From the NCBI RefSeq assembly GCF_028453695.1, contig NC_135775.1:23346545-23410544 (forward strand): DNA of 64,000 nucleotides. The letters are read 5' to 3'. Both the position numbers and the translations under genes were made by a program. Below the pieces are notes generated by a model that did not search any database, was not told the DNA's origin, and was given only the letters and a program-made list of their open reading frames with translations. This DNA is from Augochlora pura (Eukaryota; Arthropoda; Insecta; Hymenoptera; Halictidae). Of this stretch, positions 1 through 12,699 are shown piece after piece; within the stretch, counting starts at the first letter, position 1; every line of letters begins with the position of its first letter.

Positions 1-44
1 TTAAAACATTATCCTGAATTTTTCCTAATGAAAGAATATTTTAG

Positions 45-403
45 CAAGTAACAGCGTTCTTATTGGATGCTTGTACGACGGAATCGAAAATTTGGGTAAT
101 TGCAGAATCTCTCGATGCTATAATGGATATCTATGCAGAAGATGACAGTGATCTATTGGCAAACGAAGTTGATTTAGTAGGCAGATTACACGCTTTAATA
201 CCGCTATTTAAAAATAAGGTACTGTATTTTGAAAATATGTATTTAAATAAATCGTTGATAGCATATATTTTATGCTATTTTCTTTTAAATAGATGCGGCA
301 ACAGAAGAAGAATTTAGGGGATAATATGGCAATTGTGTCTACAGTAAATGCGAACATCACAAGATTTATCAAATACAAAGAAAGAAGAATGAGAAATACT
401 TAA
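45..403 (+). CDS. HEATR3: HEAT repeat-containing protein 3, C-terminal end (partial)
   Basis: Only the last two exons lie in the window: 45-218 (acceptor AG at 43-44) and 293-403 (stop TAA at 401-403), separated by a 74-base intron with GT/AG ends. The reading frame is continuous across the join. The first exon encodes a helical-repeat stretch with the phrase WVIAESLDAIMDIYAEDDSD, and the second ends in a basic tail with ARFIKYKE-like residues (TRFIKYKERR), which is how HEATR3/Syo1 proteins end. The family acts as an adaptor that carries ribosomal proteins L5 and L11 with importin into the nucleus. Function is inferred by family; the N-terminal part is off the left edge. A polyadenylation signal AATAAA lies at 595-600. 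The recognition rests on remembered family similarity over about 95 residues, so it is good but not certain. Confidence 0.8.
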
Positions 404-1282
404 AAAAACTGACATCATTAACTGGAACTTATTTTACTTCGTGTTTTTATATAACTATGAATATTTTGTCGTAAAATGTAATATCGCACATTCGTAGACT
501 GTAATAATATTTACATTATAGTTGCTATTAATATGCACTAGTAGTTTCACTTCATTTTACAAGAATCTATAGAACAAATTTTGTAAATATTACAAATAAA
601 CGTACTTTGGGGTTCATAGCTTTTTTTTCTTTCAGTTGAGAAGAAACCATCATGCTGGCAATCTAGCTACTGACAGAGCACAAACATAATTAAATTTTCC
701 GACTTTATTTTGTAACAATAAATAACGAAAATACTAAGTAAATGGGAGATCTGTGCGATCATATAATAATCTATGCCCGAAGTCGATGAAATGATTGTTT
801 CATCGCAGTGTTAAGGCTCCAAGTACATAATACAGATGCTTCATACACTCGTTAACCCTGAATGTGAGATGATAATGCTTCAAGGAGTTAACCGGGGATC
901 CGTAAGCTTAAATAAAGGCACATGTACACAGTGTTCTAGACAGTCTTTAAAAAGTATTTCGACTAAGATCAGCGAAAGTGTCACATTTTCATTAAATTTT
1001 CAAAGTCGAAACAATTGCACAATGTTCTGTACCTAGCCAGTCATCAGGATTTTCGTACTCTGGTATTCAAGTTAAATCTCAAATATTTAAATAAAACAAA
1101 GATTTTACATACTTCAGAAATGTGTGAAATATGCTTTCACTTCTATTAAGATAATATAATAATTTCTTTTAGGAGCTGTTCAAATGTGTAAAAACTTCGT
1201 TTTTTTTATTTAAATATTTAAATCATTTTGCACAACTGTATACTTTTATGACTAACTGTAGGTATCATTATTGGTGACTGTT
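404..1282. other. Intergenic between convergent genes, mostly 3' UTR
   Basis: The HEATR3 3' UTR runs right into this region (AATAAA at 595-600). On the other strand the next gene's 3' UTR probably ends near the reverse-strand AATAAA at about 1205-1212, in a T-rich run. A 66-codon open frame at 836-1036 shows no family features or splice context, and I do not treat it as a gene. Confidence 0.6.
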
Positions 1283-4200
1283 CTAAAATGATTTTCCTCT
1301 GTTCTCGTTGCGACTGATTCGTTCCTCAGTTGAAACAACGGGATTGGATCGAGTATCGTTTAGACTCTGTGCGCGATGTCTTCTCGGTTTCGGTATCGGA
1401 TTGACATCCTCGACAATCTCCGCCTTCTGCCTGATCGGCTCAGATATGTGAAGTTCGATCACTTTCACTGGCTCCCTGGGAGCCGGTACGGGAATCGGCG
1501 AATCATTCAGCCTCACCACGTGAATGTCTTTTTGCTCTCTAGGAAACTCCTTGAATTCTATCTTGATCGCTTCCTTTTCAGTATTGACAAGATTCTGAAA
1601 GAAGTGTCTGCGGTTTGCTTGAAGCGACTGCCTTGTGTTCCCGATATGATCTTCCTCCGACTCCTTCATCGAGCTTCTCGCCTCGAGCTCCTTGATTTGT
1701 TTCTCAATTTTCTCGATCTCGTCTTTTACCGAGAAACTGTCGCTCCTGGACAACGAATCCGAGGAGTTCTTCCTCCTTAAACACACCTCCTCTCCTTCCA
1801 AAGGCGACAGTTCGTCAACCTCCTTCATGATCTCTACGTTCTCACGAGAGTTCCTGCGATACTCAACTTGAACATCTTCCTCGACCTTCGTGACGGTCTC
1901 TTCAGGATCAGTAGAGTCCTTATTCTCGGATTTCTCGTTGTCATCTGTTGGAGAGCTTCTCAACTCGGCTTGCTTCGATTTTTCTTCTGTATACTTGGTC
2001 TCTTCAGGTAGTTTCTCTTCTACGTTGACTTCCGTTGGCGCAATGGTACTGTCCTTTCTCATGCTCGCTTCCGTAGAGGAAGAGGCATCCGTAATCGACT
2101 CTACACATTTCTCTTCTTTCTCATCCACATCGATGTCCAGGTCTTTGCTCTTCTTCGTCATCTCATCGATGTTCTCGGTGACTCTCGCTATGTCGCTTGG
2201 CTCCACTATCTGAAGCTCGATGTTGGGTGCTTCAGCAATCTTCTACAGACAGTTGATAGATCAATAAACACTTTAGTTATTAAGAAAACGTCTAAGCGAT
2301 TACCTCGGTGGTTTCCACTTTTATAGGAGGTCGTGGCGGCTGCGGTGCCCTCCGTTTCTTTCGACCGTACGAGCTCATCGTACTACCAATGGAGGTGCAG
2401 CTGTTTATAGAGAGATTGGACTTTCTGACGGCATCCTGGGTAAACCTCTTGAATACGTAATCCTCGGGAACGTTTTCGTTTTCGTCGCAAAACGTCGGGT
2501 CTCCAGGTCGCCCATCATCCTCTGAGTCCACAGTACTCTGATTCGCCCTCTGCGAGGCTCTGATGCCGAATCGTCGCCTGAGATATCGAATCAAAAATAG
2601 TTACATCTGGTCTAGTGTCTCTTTAATAAAAATTATATCTTACAGAGGGGGTATGGGAGTTGTTTCCTGCGGTTTCTCGCGAAGCGTCACACTTCCGTTC
2701 TCGACCACAGTCTTGATCTCGTAATCCAACGGTGGGATTTTGTCCGTAGGCTTTGGACTCACCTGGCCAAATCTAATCAAAAGTTCCTCAATTAATTCGT
2801 ACTAAGAAAAAGCAAGATATCTAAAAATTCAAAGATACCGATTGCGTACTTTCTTGCCGGTGGTTTAGGTGTGAGGTCGCCCATGATAGACGTGGTCGTA
2901 TCTTGTGGACTACCATCGTATATTCTCGCAGGATCGCCATTTACGGTTAAACTTGAACTATACCTGGACGAGTTGTCCAGGGTATACTTTCTTCTTCTCG
3001 CTAGAGTACCTAGAGCCTCGTTAAACTCCTCCTGGTCTTTCGTTGGTTGAATGGGAGCCGCGGGCTTAGGATTAGACTCCCTTTTGTAGGTCGACGAAAC
3101 TATTAGAAAAAGGACCATGTATTTTTAAGAGCCATTTTCTTTTTCTGATTAGAACTAATTTTCAGTTTCTCTAAAGTTGACCCACTGATTAAGGCAGTTG
3201 TAGTCACCTGTAGTAATCGTAGATCTCTTCTGTTGTTGCTCCTCCTTCTCGTCCTTTCGTTTTCCGAATAAACCGCTCCTGAAAGAAAATGATTCAATTT
3301 ACTCTGGGGAAAGGGGAATAAATTAACAAATTTACCGCGGGTTGGATGATAATTGTGTCACTCGACTGGTGTTCGAGCGCGTTAAGGGATCTGTGTCACA
3401 TCTGTATGCTGACAAGATGATGAGACTCTGCTTGTTGCCATGCTCTTAACCCATATAACTCATCTAGCAATTAGCGCTGGTCAACAGTGAAACCAGGCTC
3501 GTCGTCATCGAATCGCGATTCTGATTCCTACAATTTCCAACTGAAAACACGACTTTCCACGAAACGGTCAGACTGATCCGACGACAAACACTGTTATCTA
3601 AAGACGGGTAAATATTCACTTTTCGTTCATGATTCATTGTTGTTTTCAAAGAAAACAGTGTGCAGCCAAAAGTGCAACACTCTATGGATACTGTCACCGC
3701 CAAGGAAGTTGATAATCGCGAGAGAATTATCCCGCGAAGAATTGTCGAGACTTATTCTTGAACAAATCTTCAAGATTCATGAACGAATTTTGCAGCGTAA
3801 CAAAATGTATGGTGCAGCCCTGCTGGAGCTTTACAAACGTAAGATACATCCGGTTGTAGTACAATGTACATGCAATTACTAGTGTGCCTCTCAGCCGTTT
3901 ACAAAGAAATATAGCACATACACGATTACAAAGTAAAAGATCTGTTGATTGTCGGTGCTCGATCCGATCCAATCTGCGTCAGCAGTTCGTTGAACACGGC
4001 GAGAATAAAAAACGGAACGGACATGGTTCCGTCTTCCAAATCGAGAACTATCGACGTCAGGTATATCATTTTCTTATTTTATCTGCGCGTGTTATCGTAA
4101 CAGGGCGAAAGCAGATTTGCTAACGACAAGCTACGTCGGCTCTTACGCTCCAATCGTCATCGTCGCTCTCTCGTTTAACAAGACAAAGCGATCTCTCGGA

Positions 4201-5284
4201 CAAGAGTCACGGAGAGCAAAGGGCACCAAATGGGAAACGATTTAACAAATTATGGGGACGATTTGCCCGGGGACGATGGAACTTCACGATTCGCTTCTGA
4301 AGATAAACCTTCGGGACTGATACACGAACTAATATCTTCACGACTTCTTTGAATTATTACGTGTTACTCTTGACAAAGGATCAGCTCAAGTATAGATAGC
4401 TTAGTATCTACAGCTTAGACATCAACCAAACATCGACACGCAATGTTCAACAATTGATCCGCTGATCGAGTAAGTTTTTCGATGTTACTGGAACTGCTTG
4501 CGGTAAGTCTACGAAGAGCCTAATTTACTGCACAGCTGCGCTAAATTGAGATCTCCGTTTCGTCAACGTCTTTGTTTTATAAAAATGAAAGATTTCGGAG
4601 GATGGAATCAAGGCAAGGAGAGAATCGATGGCTGGGCTGTCTCGCAAATATTTAGAGAAGAATTGGAACGGAAAACATCCGTGAGAGCAGAACAACGAAA
4701 GTCCGAATGGTGCTCTCTTTTCGACGAATTGAAGAAGTGTTTCAATCGGAGAAGAGACGCTTCCGAAGCGAAAGGAAATCTATAATAAGCGCAAGAAAGC
4801 TGCCGAATAATTTCCGAGTGGGTAATTACGCAGGAGAGCAGCACGAGCCGCAAACGCTTCTTCAAATAGAAATCACGAAGACCTTTTCGATGGAACTCGA
4901 CCTGACGTCGATCGTCTGCTTCGTTATTTGTGTAGTTTGGATCATGGCCAAACGCAGGTACCAGCAAGTTAAGTTCCTAGACCAGTAAGTTCAAGTTCAA
5001 TAAACCCGCATCTTTCCCAATTTATTGTCGAATCAATTAAGAACAAGCCCGTGCTAATTTTACATTCTCTAATGGGGTTAAGATCGTTACCAAGTAGATT
5101 TGATGGAAAAACTATTGGATCTCTTCTTCCTGCTCCTGCCAAACGTCCAGAACTTGTGCTTGGAATCTTTGGATTTCGCATCCTGGTACGTGTGCGGCTG
5201 TATATTGTTCAGTTCGTCGTTGAATGGGTTCAAGTGTTCGGGATAGTCGTAGATGGAAACCTTGGGACGTCTGGGCTGGGACAT
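1283..5284 (-). CDS. Uncharacterised proline- and charge-rich cytoplasmic protein, 626 aa, six coding exons
   Basis: Coding exons on the minus strand: 5284-5088, 3278-3208, 3099-2850, 2772-2644, 2577-2304 and 2242-1283; lengths sum to 1881 bases (626 codons plus stop) with all phases consistent. The ATG at 5284 is chosen because the same exon (acceptor at 5414-5415) has an in-frame TAA 15 codons upstream. The N-terminus reads PKVSIYDYPEHLNPF followed by a basic FWTFGRSRKKRSNSFS patch; the middle carries PKP/PPAR repeats and a KKRRAPQPPRPP proline tract; the last exon is a highly charged Glu/Lys/Ser region ending in NPIPKPRRHR. There is no signal peptide or membrane segment. The KKRRAP-proline tract resembles the KRAP motifs of cordon-bleu-type actin regulators, but I cannot show the rest of that family, so I leave it unnamed. 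SH3-ligand-like PxPxPR sequences suggest a scaffold (inference). Confidence 0.85.
3646..4059 (+). pseudogene. Two exon-like blocks with splice sites but frames that do not join
   Basis: Block A is about 3660-3840, preceded by an acceptor-like GTGTGCAG and ending in a donor (AAAC|GTAAGA). It reads SRLILEQIFKIHERILQRNK then MYGAALLELYKR in one frame, and a 31-codon stretch in another frame that ends in TGA just where the first becomes protein-like. Block B is 3894-4059, bounded by a good acceptor (CCTCTCAG) and donor (CAG|GTATAT), and reads RLQRNIAHTRLQSKRS then LRQQFVEHGENKKRNG. Block A ends with one spare base where block B needs two, so no open protein spans the junction. This could be a decayed gene, an unusual small gene whose true splice sites I missed, or a noncoding antisense transcript. 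No family is recognised. Confidence 0.3.
4707..4988 (+). CDS. Short ORF ending in a membrane-anchor-like segment, possible orphan first exon
   Basis: A 93-codon ATG frame runs to TAA at 4986-4988. Its last third, from an internal ATG at 4890, reads MELDLTSIVCFVICVVWIM then AKRRYQQVKFLDQ: a single hydrophobic helix followed by basic residues. The stop codon sits inside a consensus donor (CCA|GTAAGT at 4985), so the frame may really continue by splicing at 4984. Short N-terminal anchors of this kind occur in microsomal enzymes such as cytochromes P450, but no downstream exon with P450 motifs is visible in the next 12 kb. It lies antisense inside another gene's intron. It may be a relic or chance; confidence is low. 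Confidence 0.2.
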   Translation: MVLSFRRIEEVFQSEKRRFRSERKSIISARKLPNNFRVGNYAGEQHEPQTLLQIEITKTFSMELDLTSIVCFVICVVWIMAKRRYQQVKFLDQ

Positions 5285-5413
5285 GATTCGCTTTTCCTTC
5301 GGAAGAGTTTTCTCTTGAGGTTTTTATCGCGGGAACCGCGTGCAATCGTCGCGACTCCTCGTCAACGGAGTTCACCGATCTCTCGTCATGATCTTCTTGG
5401 CGGCTGCGACGAG
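5285..5413 (-). other. 5' UTR part of the first coding exon of the 626-aa gene
   Basis: The exon that carries the ATG begins after a strong acceptor (TTTTCTATTTTCAG at about 5414-5427, read on the minus strand). The frame above the ATG is closed by TAA, so this 129-base piece is untranslated. At least one more upstream non-coding exon must exist; where it is I cannot decide. Confidence 0.6.
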
Positions 5414-8400
5414 CTGAAAATAGAAAAACAATCTCGGTCATTCTTGTTATTTGGAAACAAACAGTCCGAGTAAAAAGCTCCGACATGAAAAGCCGTAATG
5501 TAGGCTTCGTGTTCAACGTTTTCCTCCGTTGTCGCGACTTGGGAGGCGCCTGACTTAGCGATCCGCATTGTAATTATAAGCGCGCGGAGTGTGAGTAATT
5601 TAATCTAGTAACCAAGCCGAAAGCATCGAGCATCAGGAATAAAGTCCAGACTTATTTTTAACGTGTTACGTGGACGTGATTCCGTGGAAGTCGACGCACG
5701 CAGGAAGCTGAATCCGGCATGCGTACGACGTTATGACAAACAATAGATTCAATCGCATTTCCTTTTTCTTACAGATCAGTTTTGAACTCTGTGGAGGCCG
5801 TTTCGCAGGATCGGAAAGTGTGGTTGTTAAAAGCGTTTATATTGCTCGGCTTATTGCTACGTGACGCGAATGTACTACCGTCATCGCAAAACTGCATGTG
5901 AACTGCTTGATAGTATTTCAAATTATGTTCGAGGCTAGCGAAACTGTTTGTACCATTATTCAGAAGTGATTCTGAAGGGATTTAAGCATTCTTGCTATAG
6001 TTATAACTGAGTTAACTTTGATTTACGCGCTAAGGGTCGCCTGGGTCGATTTTACACCCAGTTTTATTACCAACGAACATTTCAGCATGTTCCCATTGTT
6101 ATGTTACTGTAAGCGTCATAGAATATTTTAAAAAAGAAGAAATATTCGTAGCCTAAGTATTCTGTAGCTTTTCCACTTGTTAACCATTTCCGAGTTCGGT
6201 GTTATTATGGGATATCTAAGATAGTAAATACAGTGACATGGCCCATTCGTATCCGACGCACGAATGGAAAGTCGTGTAAATTAAACTCGACGCTGAATGC
6301 ATTAACAGATCACTGGGCAAGTAGCTCCAACGCAAAACTTCATTTCCCGTCGATCTATTCACAAGAGGAAGGACTGTCGAGGAACGAAAATGGATCAGAA
6401 GGAAGCGATTCTGAGAGCTGCTAGTATAATTGCTGGCCGCGCATGATGCGGCCGCCTCGTTATGCCAATTGGTGGTTCGAATCGACGGACCCGCGACTTC
6501 TCCAATTGGCTATTATTGCGAACCAATATCGATGCGAAACGAGGATGTAGTCTCGGGTTAATCCGTTAAACTCGGAAACACATGTGACCCTCCAGCCAAC
6601 TCGATCGAAATTAAATATGAAAACAAATTGAACGTTCGATCTCTGTCAATTGTGCTCTTCCCCAGTTCAACCAACGAAACCGAAAGGAATTGAAGTCTAA
6701 GGCTTGAAACGATTGCCTCGTGAAACTAATTAACCGTGCGCCACAAGATTTCTCGCACGCCACGCGAAACACGATGCCGTCGCTGTTAACCCAGTTAACG
6801 AGCCATCTAATACTAGATTACGAAAATAGGGAACACGGTGCACATCATTTACGCAACACACTATTCGATGATGCGTCTTGATTACTTGTACACACGTAAT
6901 TTTGAGTCGGATCGCACGCTTTTCGCTTTTGCTGCTTCCATTAATTCACGCTTTCCCCCTGCAACTCGATCGCGTGTCATTCTAATCGATCCGATCGCGG
7001 ATCTTTGAGGATCTGCAACGCGATCGAGCTTACAAAATGCCAACATCCAAACCTAACAACTTATGGCTTCCTCTCTCTTCTGAAACTAGATTTAGATAGA
7101 CCAGCAGGACTCGATTCACGCACATTAATGTCCATTGAAACAGCAACCGGAAGTCTAATTTACAAATAAACTACGGACGTTATAGTAAAATATTTTATGA
7201 AAAGTTATGCAAGATTTTTGCTTAGCACATGTTTCCACGTGAAACATATTTCTCTTTTTCAGCCTATAAAAGTGTCTATTTTCCGAAACATCTGCAGTCT
7301 ATTTACAGCATCAATGAGCACATCGTGTGCAGTTATAGCAGTAACTGCATACAACACGGTTGCAGAAGCGCAGTATAAACAATCGCAACGACATTGAACG
7401 TTCACGGAACCTTGACCAACGATAATTACACGCTAGTTTACACGAAGCACTGAATTTCTCTTCCGTCTCAGAGTTTCGTTTGTAAAACGGTACTTTCTAA
7501 AAATCCTCGGTTCATCCGATTGTGTGCCGCCTAATCAGAATCATCAGATTAGATTTTCGAACTGCTGCACGCCTGCAGAAAGAAATGCTTGGGAATAATT
7601 AGCCGTGCCACATGTTCGCCAAGCGGGAACAGGAATGTTACGCGAATTAGTGTCGTACCGGTGACGTTGTTCGTCCACGAAGATGATGGCGGCGAGAATT
7701 TCAGTGAAGAACAAGAAGTACCGACGTATCATGCGGTTACGAAGAACGCGACTAACGAACGCAATTAGCTCAATTAGCTCATTGCACTCGCAGTTTGCTT
7801 CTGATCCGAAGCTCGTCGATAAACGCGCGGCCGAACACAATCCTCGGCAATTATAGTCTGCGATACGATAGATTACAATGAAGCTTTTAGAGCAATAGTC
7901 CGATACTTCTTCGTACTAGCAAAGTCGACTGAAAATTATCTCGTCTGTTGGCTATCTGTGGTCGATTCGAGCGTAGTTGACACAGGCTGATCACCCGGGA
8001 AATCAATATTGAATTTCTCTGTAAGCGTGATAAGATGGCCTCGTTGTTTACTTTTTTTCGTACGCACTAATTACCGAGACGGTCAGCACACGTCATTAAT
8101 CAGGGAAACCGTTTCACGCGGTCAAGTGTACGCGGAAGCATTTCAACGCTGACGGTGTTCGAATTTCTTAGCTCGCGATCATCGAAAAATAGTGAAGAAC
8201 CGTTTGCGAAATTAACACAGTCGCATTATACGATTACGCTAACATTTCTTGTAATCTCACTCTAATGTGTTGGTAATCCTTCACAGTTTCCGTATATGGT
8301 TGCTCGTTTAAAAACGAGACGCGCGATGAACAAGAAATCGATGAATAATAATCTAACACTCGTCAGCATTTGAATTCGCAACTTAACATCCGGATCTCTA

Positions 8401-11400
8401 TTGGAATTACTATGGTAGTGCAAATATCTGTAAAAATATAGATATTACAAGTATATCAGCCTTCAATCACCAATTTAGGATAACCAATGAATGATGATCA
8501 ACCGTGCCAGTTTTCTTTAAGCTGCGAAGTTTTGGATCGATTTACTTCGGGGGAAACAATCCCCAAAGCGTTCACCAGGTTTTCACCTTCTCTGCAGATC
8601 CGAAAAGATCGCGTACTTATGTCGATTCTAGGCAGAACAATACCTCTCGTAGCCGTATTAATGGCCGTATCTGATAGCTTAATTCGACGTCGTTTCAATA
8701 GTTCCCCTGTTTAACCGTTGGAAGGACAATTCAGACAAAGTCAAGTTAATTTGAAGCTAATTTCCATCGAACCCTTAACTCGTAATAGGCTTTCGCCACC
8801 TGGCACAACGCAATTTCGCGATGTTCGAAATTCGGTCAGAAAGTTCTAGTTTCTTTTAGCATGGAATCCTAACACAGAAATCAACATACGGCCTCGGAGA
8901 CATTGACAAAAGACTGTTCCAGTTCCGCGACATGCAAAACTGAAATTCTGTCCGATAAATCTTATCCGAGCGGTTAGAGTTCGTCGTTTCTGCGGAGCCG
9001 GCCATTATAATCGTATTATGTCGTGATCTGATTATCGCGGCTGCTTCGATTACACTAATTTTATACGGTTCAAGTGCTCACTCGCTGCGGCAAGGACACA
9101 ACTTCCTGTTCATCGACTTTTACGTCAAGAACTTCCATTATTTTTCATCTACTTAACTGATTTCGTAGTTCAATGGAATACTTTTCTGTTGTGTTTTTGT
9201 GGCAGCAAGCGGGCAATTTATTCGTAGAGACGCTTCACAATTTCGGGCACTGAGATTTAGCCTGCAGTCCCGTCCGATCGACCGAGATCCTAAAAATACT
9301 TTCGTAAATCCCGTAGTATCCGTGTTTCTGGGTGAAAGCCAGAGAACTGTCGCATGTTCGCCATCGGATAGTCTCTGTTGTCAACAGCCGGTCTTTTTCT
9401 TTCGGTTTCCCGGTCTTCTCGACTTTAGACTTTGTCCTCGCTCTCGTCGATCTCCATCGCGGCGAATCGTCTTTCATAAAATACTGTAATAAGCGTTGAC
9501 TGTACTCCTAAAACAAGAAAAAAGAACTGATTTGCTAAACAGATATTCCTGTGAATCGTGAGCCGATTGCAATGAGATGCATCCCGGAGTGTTGTAATCG
9601 TCACAGATAGTCGCGAAACTCTTCTCTACCATTTTCTAACGACCAGGTCTCATTTAGTATCTTTAGTATTTCCATGCTTCGCCAGTTTCCTAGGTGATGT
9701 GTATTGCTTCTAAAAAGAGCAGAGCGTGCTAACCAGCGTACAAAGACGGATTTCTTCCTAGAAAACGCGTGTCCTTTTCACACGGGTTGCGTCACCGAGA
9801 CCAATGTAATTATACCCTCTTCATTTCTTCGCTTTATTTGCCCGTTGAAACACGCTTCCTTTCAATAGAAGACTCTCAGCTGTTACTGACTACTTTGCTG
9901 CCAGCGTAGATTGGTCCTTGTTGCTTTGCTATCGAAATGAATCACCTGTGATTACAACGTGGATGTAATGGGGTGCCTTCTCCCCCGTTTCATGATTGTT
10001 AAAACGCTGCATCGACTTTGACTTTGCGATTCTTTTGACGGGTGGCTTACAGGCCCTTCGTGCTGGCTGGTAATTATGGAAATATCGATTGGAACTTCCG
10101 TGCATTGCCTGGAAGTCGCAATCGCAAAATCTACGAACGAACACACTTATCCTTAAGCGTGTTCCTTGCGGCGCGGTGGTGGCTATTTCGCGGCAACTCG
10201 TGCCACGAGCCCGAGTCACGGATGCCAGAGATTCTCAACTACGAAAACTGGTTTCTTATTATTTGTTGTGTGTCGTTGCTTCGAGCGTCACGTGCGGGAC
10301 TCTCCCTCGGTCCCGCTTCAGGTAAAATGATATGTAAAACGATTGCAACATCCATATCTGGCTTCCTTCAACAGGTGATCGATTCTCACCGAGGGACTGT
10401 CGGTGCTTTCGTTCTTCGACGAGAATATGAGCACCATCGCCACACGTAAAAATAGAAGCTTAACAGTTCTGTGTTCAGCGGGGGTCCCAATCGAATGCCC
10501 AAACAATTCACAAAATATGCTCAGTTCTTCTGTGGTGCTAGATATTCTCATCTTGAAAGGAAAAACGAGTTTGCCGAGTCCAAGATAGTTCTTATCGACA
10601 AAATGTCTACAGAGAAATAAAAAAAATGAGTGTCGCGCCGATCGCTCGGTAAATTTCCTTAGAAATTGATAAGAGACAGTTGCACTCCCACTTAAACCTG
10701 CCTGGGCATTCGCAATGGTTAAATACCCGTATCTTCTTACATAACTAAGTCACATCTATTCGTTTAATGTTTAAACGTATTCAAAGTGTTGGCAATTCAC
10801 GTAAAAGTGATGGAAGTATGTTGCTTCGTAAGAATAACCAGATTGAATTTACTTAGATTTTTCACTATCTCTCCGATTTTTAATTCTTTCAAATACAAAC
10901 AATTTTCAAATAGAAAATGTGAAAGCGTTCGCGCTGATAGACACGTCAAATTTAGCGTTAAAAAGTGTACAGTGCGACTAGCTTTTTTTAATGCTTATGT
11001 GTTTACTACAGAAGATAAGGTGTGTAACCATCGACGATCATCCTCTTTTCGTACATGCTCTTCCGGTAACGGTGCGCAATCGCGAAAACCGTGAATGGTT
11101 CCGATAAAAAAAGCTGATGGTTTCGATAAGAGAACGATACTGTGGGTGAAAAGGTCGTAGGATCAAGAAGAGCCCGAAACGTGTCCGGTTAAATTATACG
11201 CGTCATGTAGGTCACTGAATCGCAGCTCGAAATTATCGTGTATGAGTTACGCTATTCCGTACCGGTCACGTATCGCTCGACCACGAAAAAGAAACCGCTC
11301 TTCGTCTTCGTTTGTTCGGCTCCGATTGCCGCGAGTACCCTCCTAATTTACTACCTCGTGCAAGTACTCGGAGTCCTTAGCTTTTTCATTCATCGATCGT

Positions 11401-12699
11401 CCAGTTATACATTGATCCTGCAAGTTTTCCCGGGTTTACGTAGTTTCCGGTTCTCTGCCGGCTTGCTTCCGCTATCTAATAAAGCGTAATGCGTAGCATG
11501 AAATCATCTACACCGTTACCTACGAACATCAAATGCTTCCACGAGCAAATCGCGACCAGCAATCCGTCTAACTGCAGAATAAAAAGTACGGTCCATTTTC
11601 AATTTCTCTTTCTCTCTCTCTCTCGCTCTCTGTCCAAATAGTTTGAGAATGGCTTGGGAGTTTATCTTTATAACTTCAGAATCGTTTCAAGCACACACAT
11701 ACGCTGTACAAACATTTACATAAAACATCATAGTATCGTACCTATAATAAGAATAATCGTCAGTAATAAAAAATGTCTCTACTCATCCTTGTTTGTTTCT
11801 CCTTGATCCTATTTGAGCTAGTATTTTACAACGGCATACCGTATCTCACACATTCATCCATCTATGAAATTCGATTATTATTATATTTAATAAGATAATC
11901 AATGTAATATATTCATTATTATATATGAATTAATAATATTATTATTACCGTCTTCATTATTGAAATAAACCACGCGCGCCATTTTTCAAAGGAGAGCGAA
12001 AATTTGAAAAGCGCGCGCTTCCCTATGTAATTATAAAATCCATTTCGCGACAATGAAATGCCTACAGTTGTTTCTTTCTTGATCAATTCCCGTAGTCTAC
12101 ATTCTCGTCTTTACACTATCCATGCATACGATCAAACAACTTCACGGAACGTGACAGCGGCAGCGTTCAATGCGAACAAATCGAGAAATTCATAGTGTAA
12201 TGTGGAAAGCATCGTTCCGGGCGCATCATTATTGTGCTTGAAATTTGTTTGATCGATCACTAGCCGGTCGATCAAACTGCGGAACCTCGAATAATCCTGC
12301 GACATGCTCCTCGGTTATTTTCGTTACTACGTGAATCGTATAACGATTTTCGGTTCGCGTACATTATCATCCATCCCCATACTGCGGATCTCTATGCACA
12401 CTTAACTATTCACGGGTTGATTTTCGTGAGCGAAAATTGCCCGACGATATAGTTTCCGTATCAAGGATATCATTATGCTAAAAATAAAGTATTGCCTCGT
12501 CAATATTTCATAAAAACTATATTGGTTCAATCCCTACAATTCGGCCGTTCGATTATCGATACCGATCGGTTGGAGTCCCTCTGATTATCGTAACAATGAA
12601 ACTGTTAACGTTCTTGATAAGTTGGTCGGATTGTCTTGACAGTAATATATCAATGATATTGTCAATGTTGTAAGACTTACGTAAGTGCTCCTAGATGAC
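5414..12699. other. Gene-poor region, no supported gene
   Basis: About 7 kb of mixed-composition DNA, GC-richer than the rest of the window. Open frames of 60-135 codons exist on both strands (for example 10042-10449) but none shows a family motif, and most appear as overlapping pairs on the two strands, typical of chance frames. It probably contains the upstream exons, introns and control DNA of the 626-aa gene. No tRNA, microRNA or transposon was recognised by eye. Confidence 0.5.
11603..11632. repeat. CT-rich microsatellite
   Basis: Simple pyrimidine run, mainly (TC)n with one CG interruption. No further significance seen. Confidence 0.85.

Larger units (their letters stand above)
3279..5087 (-). 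other. Intron 1 of the 626-aa gene (1.8 kb) with opposite-strand exon-like blocks
   Basis: The first intron is far longer than the others of this gene (60-230 bases). Inside it the plus strand has compact exon-like pieces (3646-3840, 3894-4059, 4537-4984), listed separately. Otherwise I see no repeats or RNA genes here. Confidence 0.6.

Noticed and set aside
5051..5473. 140-codon plus-strand frame
   Set aside because: It is the antisense shadow of the first coding exon of the 626-residue gene.
6474..6484. GGTTCGAAT, similar to a tRNA B box
   Set aside because: No A box, acceptor stem or anticodon arm can be placed around it.
10042..10449. 135-codon plus-strand ORF in the gene-poor region
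   Set aside because: A long minus-strand frame overlaps it and it has no recognisable domain; its start is not an ATG-led, conserved-looking N-terminus.
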